Program-made: the position numbers and the translations under genes
Source of the DNA: Actinomycetes bacterium
GTDB lineage: Bacteria; Actinomycetota; Acidimicrobiia; Acidimicrobiales; RAAP-2
DNA length: 43,862 nucleotides
Reading direction: 5' to 3'
NCBI GenBank assembly: GCA_021809995.1
Contig: JAJZJT010000002.1
Coordinates: forward strand, 1 to 43,862
Notes under the pieces: model-generated
The model's database searches: none
What the model was told of the DNA's origin: nothing
Seen by the model: only the letters and a program-made list of their open reading frames with translations
In this document: piece after piece, positions 24,503-31,500 of the stretch
Position numbering within the stretch: the stretch's first letter is position 1
How the letters are laid out: each line of letters starts with the position of its first letter

Positions 24503-25305
24503 CCGACACCCCACCCCAGGCACCCCCGGCCGTCGGCGTCCACGTGACCTCCATGCCGCTCGACGCACCCCTGTACCGCCTCGACCCCGAGCGGGGGGCC
24601 GAGTACTGGGGCTGCCGGGGCCTCATGTCCGTCTTCACCGTCGACGGCGACGTCTCCGACCTCGTCCCCGACGGGCTCGCCCTCGACGAGCCCGCCATCG
24701 GCGCCGTGCTGGTCGCCGAGTACGGAGCCAGCACGCTCGGCCCCTACGGCGAGTTCGTCTCGATGCTCCGGGTCGTCGACGACCAGGGCACCTCCGGGCT
24801 CTACATCCCCTACATCTACGTGACCAATGACGCCGCCCTCACCGCCGGACGCGAGGTGCTCGGCGCCCCGAAGAAGCTCGCCAGCGTCACGGTCACCGCC
24901 GCCCAGGAGCTCGTCGTGGGAAGCCTCGAGCGGCCGGCGGGCCAGCCGCTCGCCACCGTCACCCTCGCTCCCAGCCAACGGCTCGGCGACGAGGTCCTCG
25001 ACGCCTTCCTGCCGGGGGGGACGCCGTGCTTCTCGCACCGGGTCGTCCCCGGCCCTCCCGGGGCCACCATCGTCGACGAGCTCGTGCGCTGGCACGTCGA
25101 CCTGGCCGTCCGCACCGACGCCTTCGGGGACGGGCTGCGCTTCACGGGACCCGGGGGGCTCGCCTACCCCACGAGCTCCGCCGTGGACCCGGTCGGCCGG
25201 CTCGCAGTCGGCACCCCGATCGCCACCGCCTACCTCGAGTTCGACATGCGGCTGCGGGCGGGCGGGGTGGTCTGGTCGCGGACGGTCGCACCGGGCAGGG
25301 ACTGA
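24496..25305 (+). CDS. Acetoacetate decarboxylase-family protein
   Basis: 269 residues from ATG 24496, overlapping the dehydrogenase by 7 bp. The ADC-fold signature GREVLGAPKKLASVTV places K126/K127 as the Schiff-base and modulating lysines; upstream EYGASTLGPYGEFV and IPYIYVTNDAA are also family-typical. ADC-like enzymes decarboxylate beta-keto acids or catalyse aldol/dehydration chemistry through a Schiff base. As the last gene of the operon it could act on a beta-keto product of the dehydrogenase. No thioesterase or CoA ligase is adjacent. Confidence 0.85.
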   Translation: MVTDTPPQAPPAVGVHVTSMPLDAPLYRLDPERGAEYWGCRGLMSVFTVDGDVSDLVPDGLALDEPAIGAVLVAEYGASTLGPYGEFVSMLRVVDDQGTSGLYIPYIYVTNDAALTAGREVLGAPKKLASVTVTAAQELVVGSLERPAGQPLATVTLAPSQRLGDEVLDAFLPGGTPCFSHRVVPGPPGATIVDELVRWHVDLAVRTDAFGDGLRFTGPGGLAYPTSSAVDPVGRLAVGTPIATAYLEFDMRLRAGGVVWSRTVAPGRD

Positions 25306-25403
25306 CCGGTTGGGAACCCCCGACGGTCGCGGCACCACGCCGGGCCCGGCGGGTACCGCAGCCACCGCGGACCCGTTCGGCCCGCCAGGGTGCCGGGGCC
25401 GCT

Positions 25404-25431
25404 GGTGACTGGTGACTGGTCACCGGTCACC
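25404..25431. terminator. Inverted GGTGAC/GTCACC repeats between convergent genes
   Basis: GGTGACTGGTGAC and GTCACCGGTCACC pair at 12 of 13 positions with a 2-nt loop. A third GTCACC follows and reaches into the ydcF stop codon. It is a likely bidirectional terminator without a T-tract. Confidence 0.5.
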
Positions 25432-25433
25432 GG

Positions 25434-26093
25434 TCACCCGAGGGCGTGGTGCACAGCGGTCAGGTGGTTGAACCCGATGATCCGGCCGAGAGCCACGCCG
25501 ACGGCCTCCTTGGCGTAGTAGGGCACGACCGACCAGCCTCGGATCGGCGACGTCTGCGTCGGAGTGGGCGAGGCCGTGAGGCCGACGCCCGTGGCGATGG
25601 CCAGGCTGCGGTCCTCGTGGAACGGGTCGGTGACGAGCAGGACGTGGGTCGCGTGGCGCGCCACGAGCAGGGCGGCGGCGTCCGCCAGGTTCGCCCACGA
25701 GTCGTGCCCACCCGCCTCGAGCACGTCGGCCGCCGGTACGCCGTGGAGCTCGAGGTAGGTCGCCGAGGCCTGCGCCTCGGTGTAGTGGTCGCCGGGCAGC
25801 TTCGACCCGGTCACGACGACGAGCGGCGCCAGGTGCTGACGCCACAGAAGCAGTGCCTCGTCGAGACGGGCCCGGAGGTCGGGGGACGGCGACCCGTTGT
25901 ACTGGGCCGCCCCCATCACGACGATCGCCTGGGCAGGGTGGGGGTCGTAGCGGCGGCCCGTCAGCCACACCTGCACGGCCGTCACCCCGACGTAGACGAC
26001 CGCCGCCGCCACCACGAGCACCACGAGCCGGAGGACGAGCCGGAGGACGAACCGGAGGAGCCGGAGCCCGGCGACGAGCCCGAGGAAGGGCAA
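25434..26093 (-). CDS. YdcF/SanA-type DUF218 membrane-anchored protein
   Basis: 219 residues. A TTG start (26093) gives MPFLGLVAGLRLLRFVLRLVLRLVVLVVAAAVVYVGV, an N-terminal membrane anchor whose coding DNA contains short tandem repeats. The DUF218 domain follows: QAIVVMGAAQYNGSPSPDLRARLDEAL, LVVVTGSKLPGDHYTEAQASATYLELHGVP, SWANLADAAALL and THVLLVTDPFHEDRS. Relatives (SanA, ElyC, YdcF) affect envelope or cell-wall precursor metabolism. It starts 3 bp after the gltX stop, so it is co-transcribed. The TTG start is uncertain, lacking a good Shine-Dalgarno. Confidence 0.8.
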   Translation of the reverse strand: MPFLGLVAGLRLLRFVLRLVLRLVVLVVAAAVVYVGVTAVQVWLTGRRYDPHPAQAIVVMGAAQYNGSPSPDLRARLDEALLLWRQHLAPLVVVTGSKLPGDHYTEAQASATYLELHGVPAADVLEAGGHDSWANLADAAALLVARHATHVLLVTDPFHEDRSLAIATGVGLTASPTPTQTSPIRGWSVVPYYAKEAVGVALGRIIGFNHLTAVHHALG

Positions 26094-26096
26094 CGG

Positions 26097-27638
26097 TCAG
26101 CCAGTCCCGGTGCCGCCCGCCCCCGCGACGCGGGCCCGGGCTCGCCCGATCCGCTCGAGCACCCGCCGTGGCCCGAGGACCTCCATCGACTCGAAGAGCG
26201 GGGGGCCCACCCGGCGGCCGGTCACTGCCACCCGCACCGGCGCCTGTGCCTTGCCGAGCTTGCGCCCGGCGCCCTCGGCCACCGCCTCGGTGGCCCGGTG
26301 GAGCGCGTCCGCCGTCCACGTCCCGGCCGCCTCGAGCCCCCGGTAGGCGGCAGCAGCAGCGTCCAGCAGCTCCCCTGCCTGCGGGTCGCCGACGACCGCC
26401 TTCTCCCACGACGCCTCGTCCATCTCGACCGGGTCGGTGAAGAGGAAGCCGACCATGTCGGGGACCTCGCCGAGGACGGCTACCCGCTCCTGGACGAGCG
26501 GGGCCATCCGGGCGAACACCTCGGGGTCGAAGTCCTCGCTCCGCCACCGGGCAAGGTGTCCCTTCGTCCACGGTGCGCACGCCTCGACGAACGCGTCGGT
26601 CGAGAGCGCCCGGACGTGCTCGCCGTTCAGGTGGGTCAGCTTGGCGACGTCGAAGAAGGCCGGCGAGTGGTTGACGTCGGCCAGGTCGAACCACGAGACG
26701 AGCTCGTCCACCGAGAACAGCTCTCGGTCCACCGGGGGGCTCCAGCCCAACAGGGCCAGGTAGTTCACGAACGCCTGGGGCAGGTAGCCCTCGTCTCGGT
26801 AACGCTCGACGGCCACCGGGTCGCGCCGCTTCGAGAGCTTCTTGCGCTGCTCGTTGACGAGCATGGGGAGATGGGCGAACACCGGCAGCGGGATGCGCTC
26901 GTCCGGGGCCGCCCGCTCGCCATCCGCTGATCGGACGCCGGTCGGCGTGCCCTCGGGCTGCCACCCCGCAGCGGCCAGCGCCTGCCAGACGAGGATGCCC
27001 CGGGGCGTAGTCGGCAGCAGGTCCTCGCCCCGGATGACGTGCGTGATGGCCATGTCGATGTCGTCGACGACGTTGGCCAGCACGAACAGCGGCCCACCGT
27101 TCGCCTTCACGGCCACGAAGTCCTCCATGGCCGAGCACGGGAACTCGACCCGTCCTCGCACGACGTCGTCGACCGCCACCGTGCCCTCGTCGGGCGTACG
27201 GAACCGCAGGGCACGCGGCGGCTCGCCGGAGCCCGCCACGCGAGCGAGGCCCCGGCCGCGGCAGTGGCCGTCGTAGCCGGGGGTGAGCACGCCGGCCGCC
27301 TTCGTGCGCCCCTCGACCTGGTCGCGGGTGCAGTCGCACGCGTAGAGGACGCCCGCCTCCCACAGCATGTCGACGGCCTGGCGGTAGCGCTCGGTGCGGG
27401 CCGACTGCCGGTACGGCCCCTCGTCGGCATCCATCCCCAACCAGGCCAGAGCAGCGAGGATGCCGTCCACCCACTCCTCGCGATTGCGCTCGGCGTCGGT
27501 GTCCTCGATCCGCAGGATGAACGTCCCGCCCGCCCGCCGGGCAACCAGCCAATTGAACAGGGCCGTGCGGGCGCTGCCCACGTGGAAGTAGCCCGTCGGT
27601 GACGGGGCGAAGCGGACCCGCAGGGTGACCCCCGGCAC
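26097..27638 (-). CDS. gltX: Glutamyl-tRNA synthetase
   Basis: 513 residues. It charges tRNA-Glu, and in actinobacteria also tRNA-Gln for later amidation. FAPSPTGYFHVGSART holds the HIGH-type motif (HVGS from H19), a CDC...HC zinc-like cluster lies near residues 100-130, and KKLSKRRDP is the KMSKS motif. The C-terminal anticodon domain is present (VRVAVTGRRVGPPLFESMEVLG). The GTG start at 27638 sits in the loop of a perfect hairpin (27629-27646) that fills the 8-bp gap after the ferredoxin gene. It is followed by ydcF. tRNA-Glu and tRNA-Gln genes lie 4.3 kb away. Confidence 0.96.
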   Translation of the reverse strand: MPGVTLRVRFAPSPTGYFHVGSARTALFNWLVARRAGGTFILRIEDTDAERNREEWVDGILAALAWLGMDADEGPYRQSARTERYRQAVDMLWEAGVLYACDCTRDQVEGRTKAAGVLTPGYDGHCRGRGLARVAGSGEPPRALRFRTPDEGTVAVDDVVRGRVEFPCSAMEDFVAVKANGGPLFVLANVVDDIDMAITHVIRGEDLLPTTPRGILVWQALAAAGWQPEGTPTGVRSADGERAAPDERIPLPVFAHLPMLVNEQRKKLSKRRDPVAVERYRDEGYLPQAFVNYLALLGWSPPVDRELFSVDELVSWFDLADVNHSPAFFDVAKLTHLNGEHVRALSTDAFVEACAPWTKGHLARWRSEDFDPEVFARMAPLVQERVAVLGEVPDMVGFLFTDPVEMDEASWEKAVVGDPQAGELLDAAAAAYRGLEAAGTWTADALHRATEAVAEGAGRKLGKAQAPVRVAVTGRRVGPPLFESMEVLGPRRVLERIGRARARVAGAGGTGTG

Positions 27639-27646
27639 GCCGGGGG
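27629..27646 (-). promoter_or_regulatory. Hairpin enclosing the gltX start codon
   Basis: CCCCCGGC-GT-GCCGGGGG is a perfect 8-bp inverted repeat (about 7 bp with a realistic 4-nt loop) whose loop contains the GTG start codon. Its 5' arm is exactly the 8-nt spacer after the ferredoxin stop, and no good Shine-Dalgarno is visible. Translation may depend on ribosomes arriving from the ferredoxin gene. Confidence 0.5.
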
Positions 27647-27844
27647 CTACTCGTCCTCGACGAGGGTGATGGCGCCCGTGGGGCAGCTGTTGGCCGCCTG
27701 GCGCACCTTCTCCCAGAGCGGCTCACCGGGGTGCTCGTCGAGCACGTAGAGGTACCCGTCGTCACGCACCTCGAAGACCTCGGGGGCGATCCCCATGCAG
27801 ACGGCGTTGCTCGCGCACACGTCGAAGTCGACGGCGACCTTCAT
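27647..27844 (-). CDS. 3Fe-4S type ferredoxin
   Basis: A 65-residue ferredoxin: MKVAVDFDVCASNAVCMGIAPEVFEV...CPTGAITLVEDE. Cysteines C10, C16 and C54 are kept while the second position of the usual four is Asn (N13), giving a 3Fe-4S cluster as in cytochrome P450 redox partners. ATG 27844 follows AGGAGGG. No P450 gene is in the window. The five-hairpin repeat lies upstream and gltX 8 bp downstream. It may serve oxygenases of the neighbouring steroid-like locus; that is inference. Confidence 0.92.
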   Translation of the reverse strand: MKVAVDFDVCASNAVCMGIAPEVFEVRDDGYLYVLDEHPGEPLWEKVRQAANSCPTGAITLVEDE

Positions 27845-27946
27845 GGGCCCTCCTGTGGTCCGAAGCAACTGGCCCTGCCCCGGTGGTCGCAGGCACCGGG
27901 TGTGCCGGTGCAACCCTAACGCGGCAGGTGCGCCCCGAGGTGCCGG

Positions 27947-28081
27947 GGCACGGCCGGTCCCACCGGCCTGAGGGGCACGGCCGGTCCCACCGGCCTGAGG
28001 GGCACGGCCGGTCCCACCGGCCTGAGGGGCACGGCCGGTCCCACCGGCCCGAGGGGCACGGCCGGTCCCACCGGCCCGACC
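27947..28081. repeat. 27-bp tandem repeat, five copies, each a hairpin
   Basis: Five contiguous 27-bp units (27947, 27974, 28001, 28028 and 28055). Each contains GGCCGGT-CCC-ACCGGCC, a 7-bp perfect stem with a 3-nt loop. Units 4 and 5 carry one substitution (CCTGAGG to CCCGAGG, or the final variant). The array fills most of the gap between the thiolase stop (28088) and the ferredoxin promoter region. No spacers are present, so it is not CRISPR. Confidence 0.95.
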
Positions 28082-28087
28082 GGCCCG

Positions 28088-29245
28088 TCAGGGCTTGGCC
28101 GCCCCCACCACCCACATGGCGAAGAATTGCGAACCGCCGCCGTAGGCGTGCCCGAGGGCGAGGCGGGCGCCGTCGATCTGGTGCTCGCCGGCCTGACCAC
28201 GCACCTGCATCGCTGCCTCGAGGAAGCGGAGCATGCCGGAGGCCCCGATCGGGTTCGACGAGAGCACGCCGCCCGAGCAGTTCCACGGGATGTCCCCGTC
28301 CATGGCCGTCGCCCCCGACTCGGTGAGCTTCCACCCCTCGCCCGGCTCGGCGAAGCCGAGGTTCTCGAGCCACATCGGCTCGTACCAGCTGAAGGGGACG
28401 TAGACCTCGGCCACGTCGATCTGCTCGCGCGGCCGGGTCACCCCAGCCTGGCCGAAGACGTCGGCTACGCACTCTCGCCCGGCCCGGGGGCTCACCTGGT
28501 CCCGCCCGGCGAACATCGTGGGCTCCGAGCGCATGGCCATCCCGTGCACCCAGGCCGGCGGGAACGCGGGACTGCCGAGCGCGCCCTCGCTGGCGAGCAC
28601 CATGGCCGCCGCCCCGTCCGAGGACGGGCACGCCTCGAGGTAGCGGAGCGGGTCCCACAGCATCACCGACTCCTCGACCATCTTGAGATCGATGTCGGGC
28701 AGGTGGAGGTGGGCGTACGGGTTCTTCAGGGCGTTCAGCCTGTCCTTGACGGCAACGATGCGGCCGATGTGCTCGGGCGCGCCCGAGCGCCGCATGTAGG
28801 CGCGGATGTGCGGGGCGAAGTACCCACCCGCCCCGGCAAGCAGCGGTGCCGAGAAGGGCTGGGGCACCGACAGCGCCCACATGGCATCCGAGTCCGACTG
28901 CTTCTCGTAGGCCACGGTGAGGACGCGCTCGTGGATGCCGGCAGCCACCAGGTGCGCCGCCACCAGCGCCGTCGAGCCTCCGACCGATCCGGCCGTGTGG
29001 ACCCGGAACATCGGCTTGCCCACCGCACCGAGAGCGGGGGCGAGCGACAGCTCGGGCATCATCGTCCCCTCGAACATGTCGGGGGCCTTCCCGATGACGA
29101 CGGCGTCGATGTCGTCCCAGCCGACGCCGGCATCCGCCAGCGCCGCCTTGGCCGCTTCGCGCACGAGGCCGGGGATGGAGACGTCGTCGCGCTTGGACCG
29201 CAGCAGGGTCTGCCCGACCCCGACCACCGCGCATCGCTCGGCCAT
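28088..29245 (-). CDS. Thiolase-fold lipid-transfer/aldolase protein (Ltp3-like)
   Basis: A 385-residue thiolase-fold protein that I recognise as close to mycobacterial Ltp3 (Rv3523): VREAAKAALADAGVGWDDIDAVVIGKAPDMFEGTMMPEL, RVHTAGSVGGST and EKQSDSDAMWALSVPQPF are family-typical. The thiolase nucleophilic Cys is absent (HTAGSVGG), so it is not a canonical thiolase; SCP2/Ltp-type aldolase or acyl-CoA retro-aldol chemistry fits. GHAYGGGSQFFAMW is the C-terminal loop. ATG 29245 follows GGAGGAGGTG and overlaps the previous stop by 1 bp. It is last in a DUF35-DUF35-Ltp4-Ltp3 operon, likely for side-chain cleavage of steroid-like CoA esters. Confidence 0.88.
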   Translation of the reverse strand: MAERCAVVGVGQTLLRSKRDDVSIPGLVREAAKAALADAGVGWDDIDAVVIGKAPDMFEGTMMPELSLAPALGAVGKPMFRVHTAGSVGGSTALVAAHLVAAGIHERVLTVAYEKQSDSDAMWALSVPQPFSAPLLAGAGGYFAPHIRAYMRRSGAPEHIGRIVAVKDRLNALKNPYAHLHLPDIDLKMVEESVMLWDPLRYLEACPSSDGAAAMVLASEGALGSPAFPPAWVHGMAMRSEPTMFAGRDQVSPRAGRECVADVFGQAGVTRPREQIDVAEVYVPFSWYEPMWLENLGFAEPGEGWKLTESGATAMDGDIPWNCSGGVLSSNPIGASGMLRFLEAAMQVRGQAGEHQIDGARLALGHAYGGGSQFFAMWVVGAAKP

Positions 29246-30345
29246 CACGCACCTCCTCCGACGACCGCACCGTCCGAAGCGTCGAGCACGCACACCAGGT
29301 TCTGTTGGAGGCAAGGCCCCGACGTGGCGTGCGCCACCGCCCGCTCCGACTCCGCCGCCCAGATCCGGGCCGCCGCCTCGCCGATGCGGATCAGGCCCGC
29401 CGACATGACCGGATTGGCCGCCAGCGCCCCGCCCGAAGGGTTGACCGTGACGGCGTCGCCGAGCTCGAGAGCGCGCCGCACGATGAGCTCCTGGTGGGCG
29501 AAGGGAGCGTGCACCTCGGCGAGGTCGACGGGCGGGCCCTCGAACAGACCGGCCCGCTCGGCAGCGAGCGCTGTCGACGGCGAACGCGTCAGGTCGCGAC
29601 AGCCCAGGGCGTGGGTCTCGATGCGGTGGTCGATACCGGTGATCCACGCCGGGCGTTCCCGCCACTCGCGGGCCTTCTCGCCCGCTGCCAGCACGATGGC
29701 AGCCGCGCCGTCGGTGATCGGGGGCAGCGCGTGGCGACGCAGCGGAGCGACCACGTACTCGTCGGCCAGCAGCTCCTCCGGGCTCGCGTCGGAGACGACC
29801 TGGGCGTTCGGGTTGGCACGCGCCGCCGAGCGGTTGCGGGCGGCCACCTCCGCCAGCTCCTCCTCGGTCGCCTCACCGGCGTCGATGAGCGCCTGGGCTT
29901 GGAGGGCGGCGAGGGCCACGGGTGACGGCCACAGCGGGGCCGTCACGTACGGGTCCAACTGCAGGGCGAGGATCTCGGTGACGTCACCGGGCGACGAGCG
30001 CCCGAACGAGTAGACGAGGGCCGCGTCGATGGCGCCCTCCTGCATCAGCACCCACGCCTCGTAGAGGGCGAACGCCCCGTCCATCTCGACGTGGCTCTCG
30101 GCGCGGGGCGGCCACACCCCCACGGCGTCGAGGGCGGTCACGAAGCTGAACGGTCCGCCCACCAGGTAGTCGGTCGAACCCGAGCAGATGAACCCCATGT
30201 CGTCCTTGGACGCTCCGATGGCGGCGAAGACCTCCGAGACGACCGGCATGAGCAGCTCGACCTCGTTGCGGGAAGCCTCGCGCCGGACGTTCCTGGCCTG
30301 GGCGAAGGACACCACGGCCACCGGACGGCGGGCGGGCGCGCTCAC
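29245..30345 (-). CDS. Thiolase-fold protein (Ltp4-like)
   Basis: 366 residues from GTG 30345 (GTGA overlap with the DUF35 gene). The N-terminus RRPVAVVSFAQARNVRREASRNEVELLMPVVSEVFAAIGASKDDMGFICSGSTDYLVGGPFSFVTALDAVGVWPPRAESHVEMD closely follows mycobacterial Ltp4 (Rv3522) as I recall it. VNPSGGALAANPVMSAGLIRIGEAA is the C-terminal thiolase-fold loop. No typical catalytic Cys/His pair is obvious at the SCP2 positions, so it is probably a partner subunit or a diverged aldolase with Ltp3. Such proteins commonly need a DUF35 partner, and two are encoded directly upstream. Confidence 0.88.
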   Translation of the reverse strand: MSAPARRPVAVVSFAQARNVRREASRNEVELLMPVVSEVFAAIGASKDDMGFICSGSTDYLVGGPFSFVTALDAVGVWPPRAESHVEMDGAFALYEAWVLMQEGAIDAALVYSFGRSSPGDVTEILALQLDPYVTAPLWPSPVALAALQAQALIDAGEATEEELAEVAARNRSAARANPNAQVVSDASPEELLADEYVVAPLRRHALPPITDGAAAIVLAAGEKAREWRERPAWITGIDHRIETHALGCRDLTRSPSTALAAERAGLFEGPPVDLAEVHAPFAHQELIVRRALELGDAVTVNPSGGALAANPVMSAGLIRIGEAAARIWAAESERAVAHATSGPCLQQNLVCVLDASDGAVVGGGA

Positions 30346-30848
30346 AGGTACTCCTCGTAGCTCTCGTAGAGGGCGTCGGGCTCGCCCGTCGGGCGGAAGT
30401 ACTTCACGGAGGCGAGCGACGGCCCGAGCTCGTCGGGCGGGACCCACACGGCCTCGACCCGCATCCCCATGCGGACCTGATCGGCCGGGACCTCCTGGAT
30501 GAGGCCCATGAACGAGATGTTCGCCCCGTCGAGGAGCACCTGGGCGCAGGTGTAGGGGATCTCGACCGCCTGGCCGGCGAAGGGAACGTTGACGACGCAG
30601 TACGTCGTCACGATGCCGGTGTCGGGCAGCTCGACCACCTCGTCGGTCGCCACGCCGTCGACCGGACAGGAGCCCCGTGACGGGATGTAGACCTTGCCGC
30701 ACGTCGGGCACCGCTGGCCGAGGAACACGCCGCGGGCGAGACCGCGCAGGAAGATCGACTGGGCGATGCCGGGCGTGAAGACGTAGTCGAGGTGGATGGG
30801 GGTCTCGAGGACCGTGACGGGCTGGGTGCCCGCCTCGGCGCCGCTCAC
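30342..30848 (-). CDS. DUF35 OB-fold protein with zinc ribbon
   Basis: 168 residues from GTG 30848 (GTGA overlap). The N-terminal helix leads to a zinc ribbon, RCPTCGKVYIPSRGSCP (CxxC...C), followed by the OB-fold (GIVTTYCVVNVPFAGQAVEIPYTCAQVLLDGANISFMG). DUF35 proteins are obligatory partners of thiolase-fold aldolases such as Ltp2 in cholesterol side-chain degradation, where they complete the acyl-CoA binding site. This one and the following DUF35 gene together match the length of the single two-domain Rv3521 protein of mycobacteria (from memory), so they may be a split version. Confidence 0.9.
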   Translation of the reverse strand: MSGAEAGTQPVTVLETPIHLDYVFTPGIAQSIFLRGLARGVFLGQRCPTCGKVYIPSRGSCPVDGVATDEVVELPDTGIVTTYCVVNVPFAGQAVEIPYTCAQVLLDGANISFMGLIQEVPADQVRMGMRVEAVWVPPDELGPSLASVKYFRPTGEPDALYESYEEYL

Positions 30849-31309
30849 CGTCCGCCCCCGTCCGGCTCGGGGACGAACGCCTCGAGGTCGAGCACGTGGC
30901 CCCGGCGCTCGGCAGGAGGCCGGAAGCGGGCCGTCACCCGCATGCCGGTGGCCATGGCGCCGGGGTCACCGGCGTCGACGACGTGGAGCATGGCCGTGGT
31001 TGCGCCGTCGAGGCGCACGAGCGCCCACGCGAACGGGTGGTCCAGGTGGTGCTTGCGCCCCGGGGCCACCTGCCACGACCAGGCCGTCACGACGCCGCCG
31101 GGCCCGACGTCGCGGAGCTCCCCGACGTCCTCACCCGTGAGCGGGTCGTACTCGGTCGGCGGGACGATCACCGCCCCGTCGGAACCCTCCACCCCGACGA
31201 TCCGACCCTCGCTGAGCGCCGTGAAGAACGCGCCGAGGACGGGCCCGACCGAGCGGGCGTAGGGATAGTCGAGCACGTGGTTGGCGACCAGCACGTCACC
31301 GTCGGACAT
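30845..31309 (-). CDS. DUF35 OB-fold protein
   Basis: 154 residues from ATG 31309, preceded by GGGGAGGT. The N-terminal helical hairpin (NHVLDYPYARSVGPVLGAFFTALSEGRIVGVEGSDGAVIVPPTEYDP) and OB-fold (WSWQVAPGRKHHLDHPFAWALVRLDGATTAMLHVVDAG) are DUF35-like, but the zinc-binding cysteines are missing. It is first in the operon, under a TTGACG promoter with a KstR-like box, and overlaps the next DUF35 gene by 4 bp. It is likely one half of an acyl-CoA binding partner for the Ltp proteins. Confidence 0.88.
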   Translation of the reverse strand: MSDGDVLVANHVLDYPYARSVGPVLGAFFTALSEGRIVGVEGSDGAVIVPPTEYDPLTGEDVGELRDVGPGGVVTAWSWQVAPGRKHHLDHPFAWALVRLDGATTAMLHVVDAGDPGAMATGMRVTARFRPPAERRGHVLDLEAFVPEPDGGGR

Positions 31310-31386
31310 CGACGACCTCCCCCTGCTCCTCTGGCTCCAAGCCGTAGCCCCGGCCTCGGACGACCGGCGGGCTCCACCGCCGGAAG

Positions 31387-31414
31387 TAGAACACATTTCA
31401 GTTTTTCCCGTCAA
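31387..31414 (-). promoter_or_regulatory. Promoter with KstR-like operator (DUF35/Ltp operon)
   Basis: TTGACG (31414-31409) with 17-18 bp to TTCTAC/TCTACT makes a leftward promoter about 80 bp before ATG 31309. TAGAACACATTTCA (31387-31400) fits the KstR consensus TnnAACnnGTTnnA with one mismatch (ATT for GTT) and overlaps the -10. KstR is the TetR repressor of cholesterol catabolism in mycobacteria; no KstR gene is in the window. Confidence 0.5.
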
Positions 31415-31500
31415 CGCGTCCCCGTCGCCGCTACCCTGGGTGCTGCCCTGGGGCGCGCCGCGCCCGCCGGGGCTGTCCCCGCGTGGACGAGGAGCGGCCG

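Noticed and set aside
27947-28081. Possible CRISPR array
   Set aside because: The 27-bp units are contiguous with no unique spacers, and no cas genes are present.
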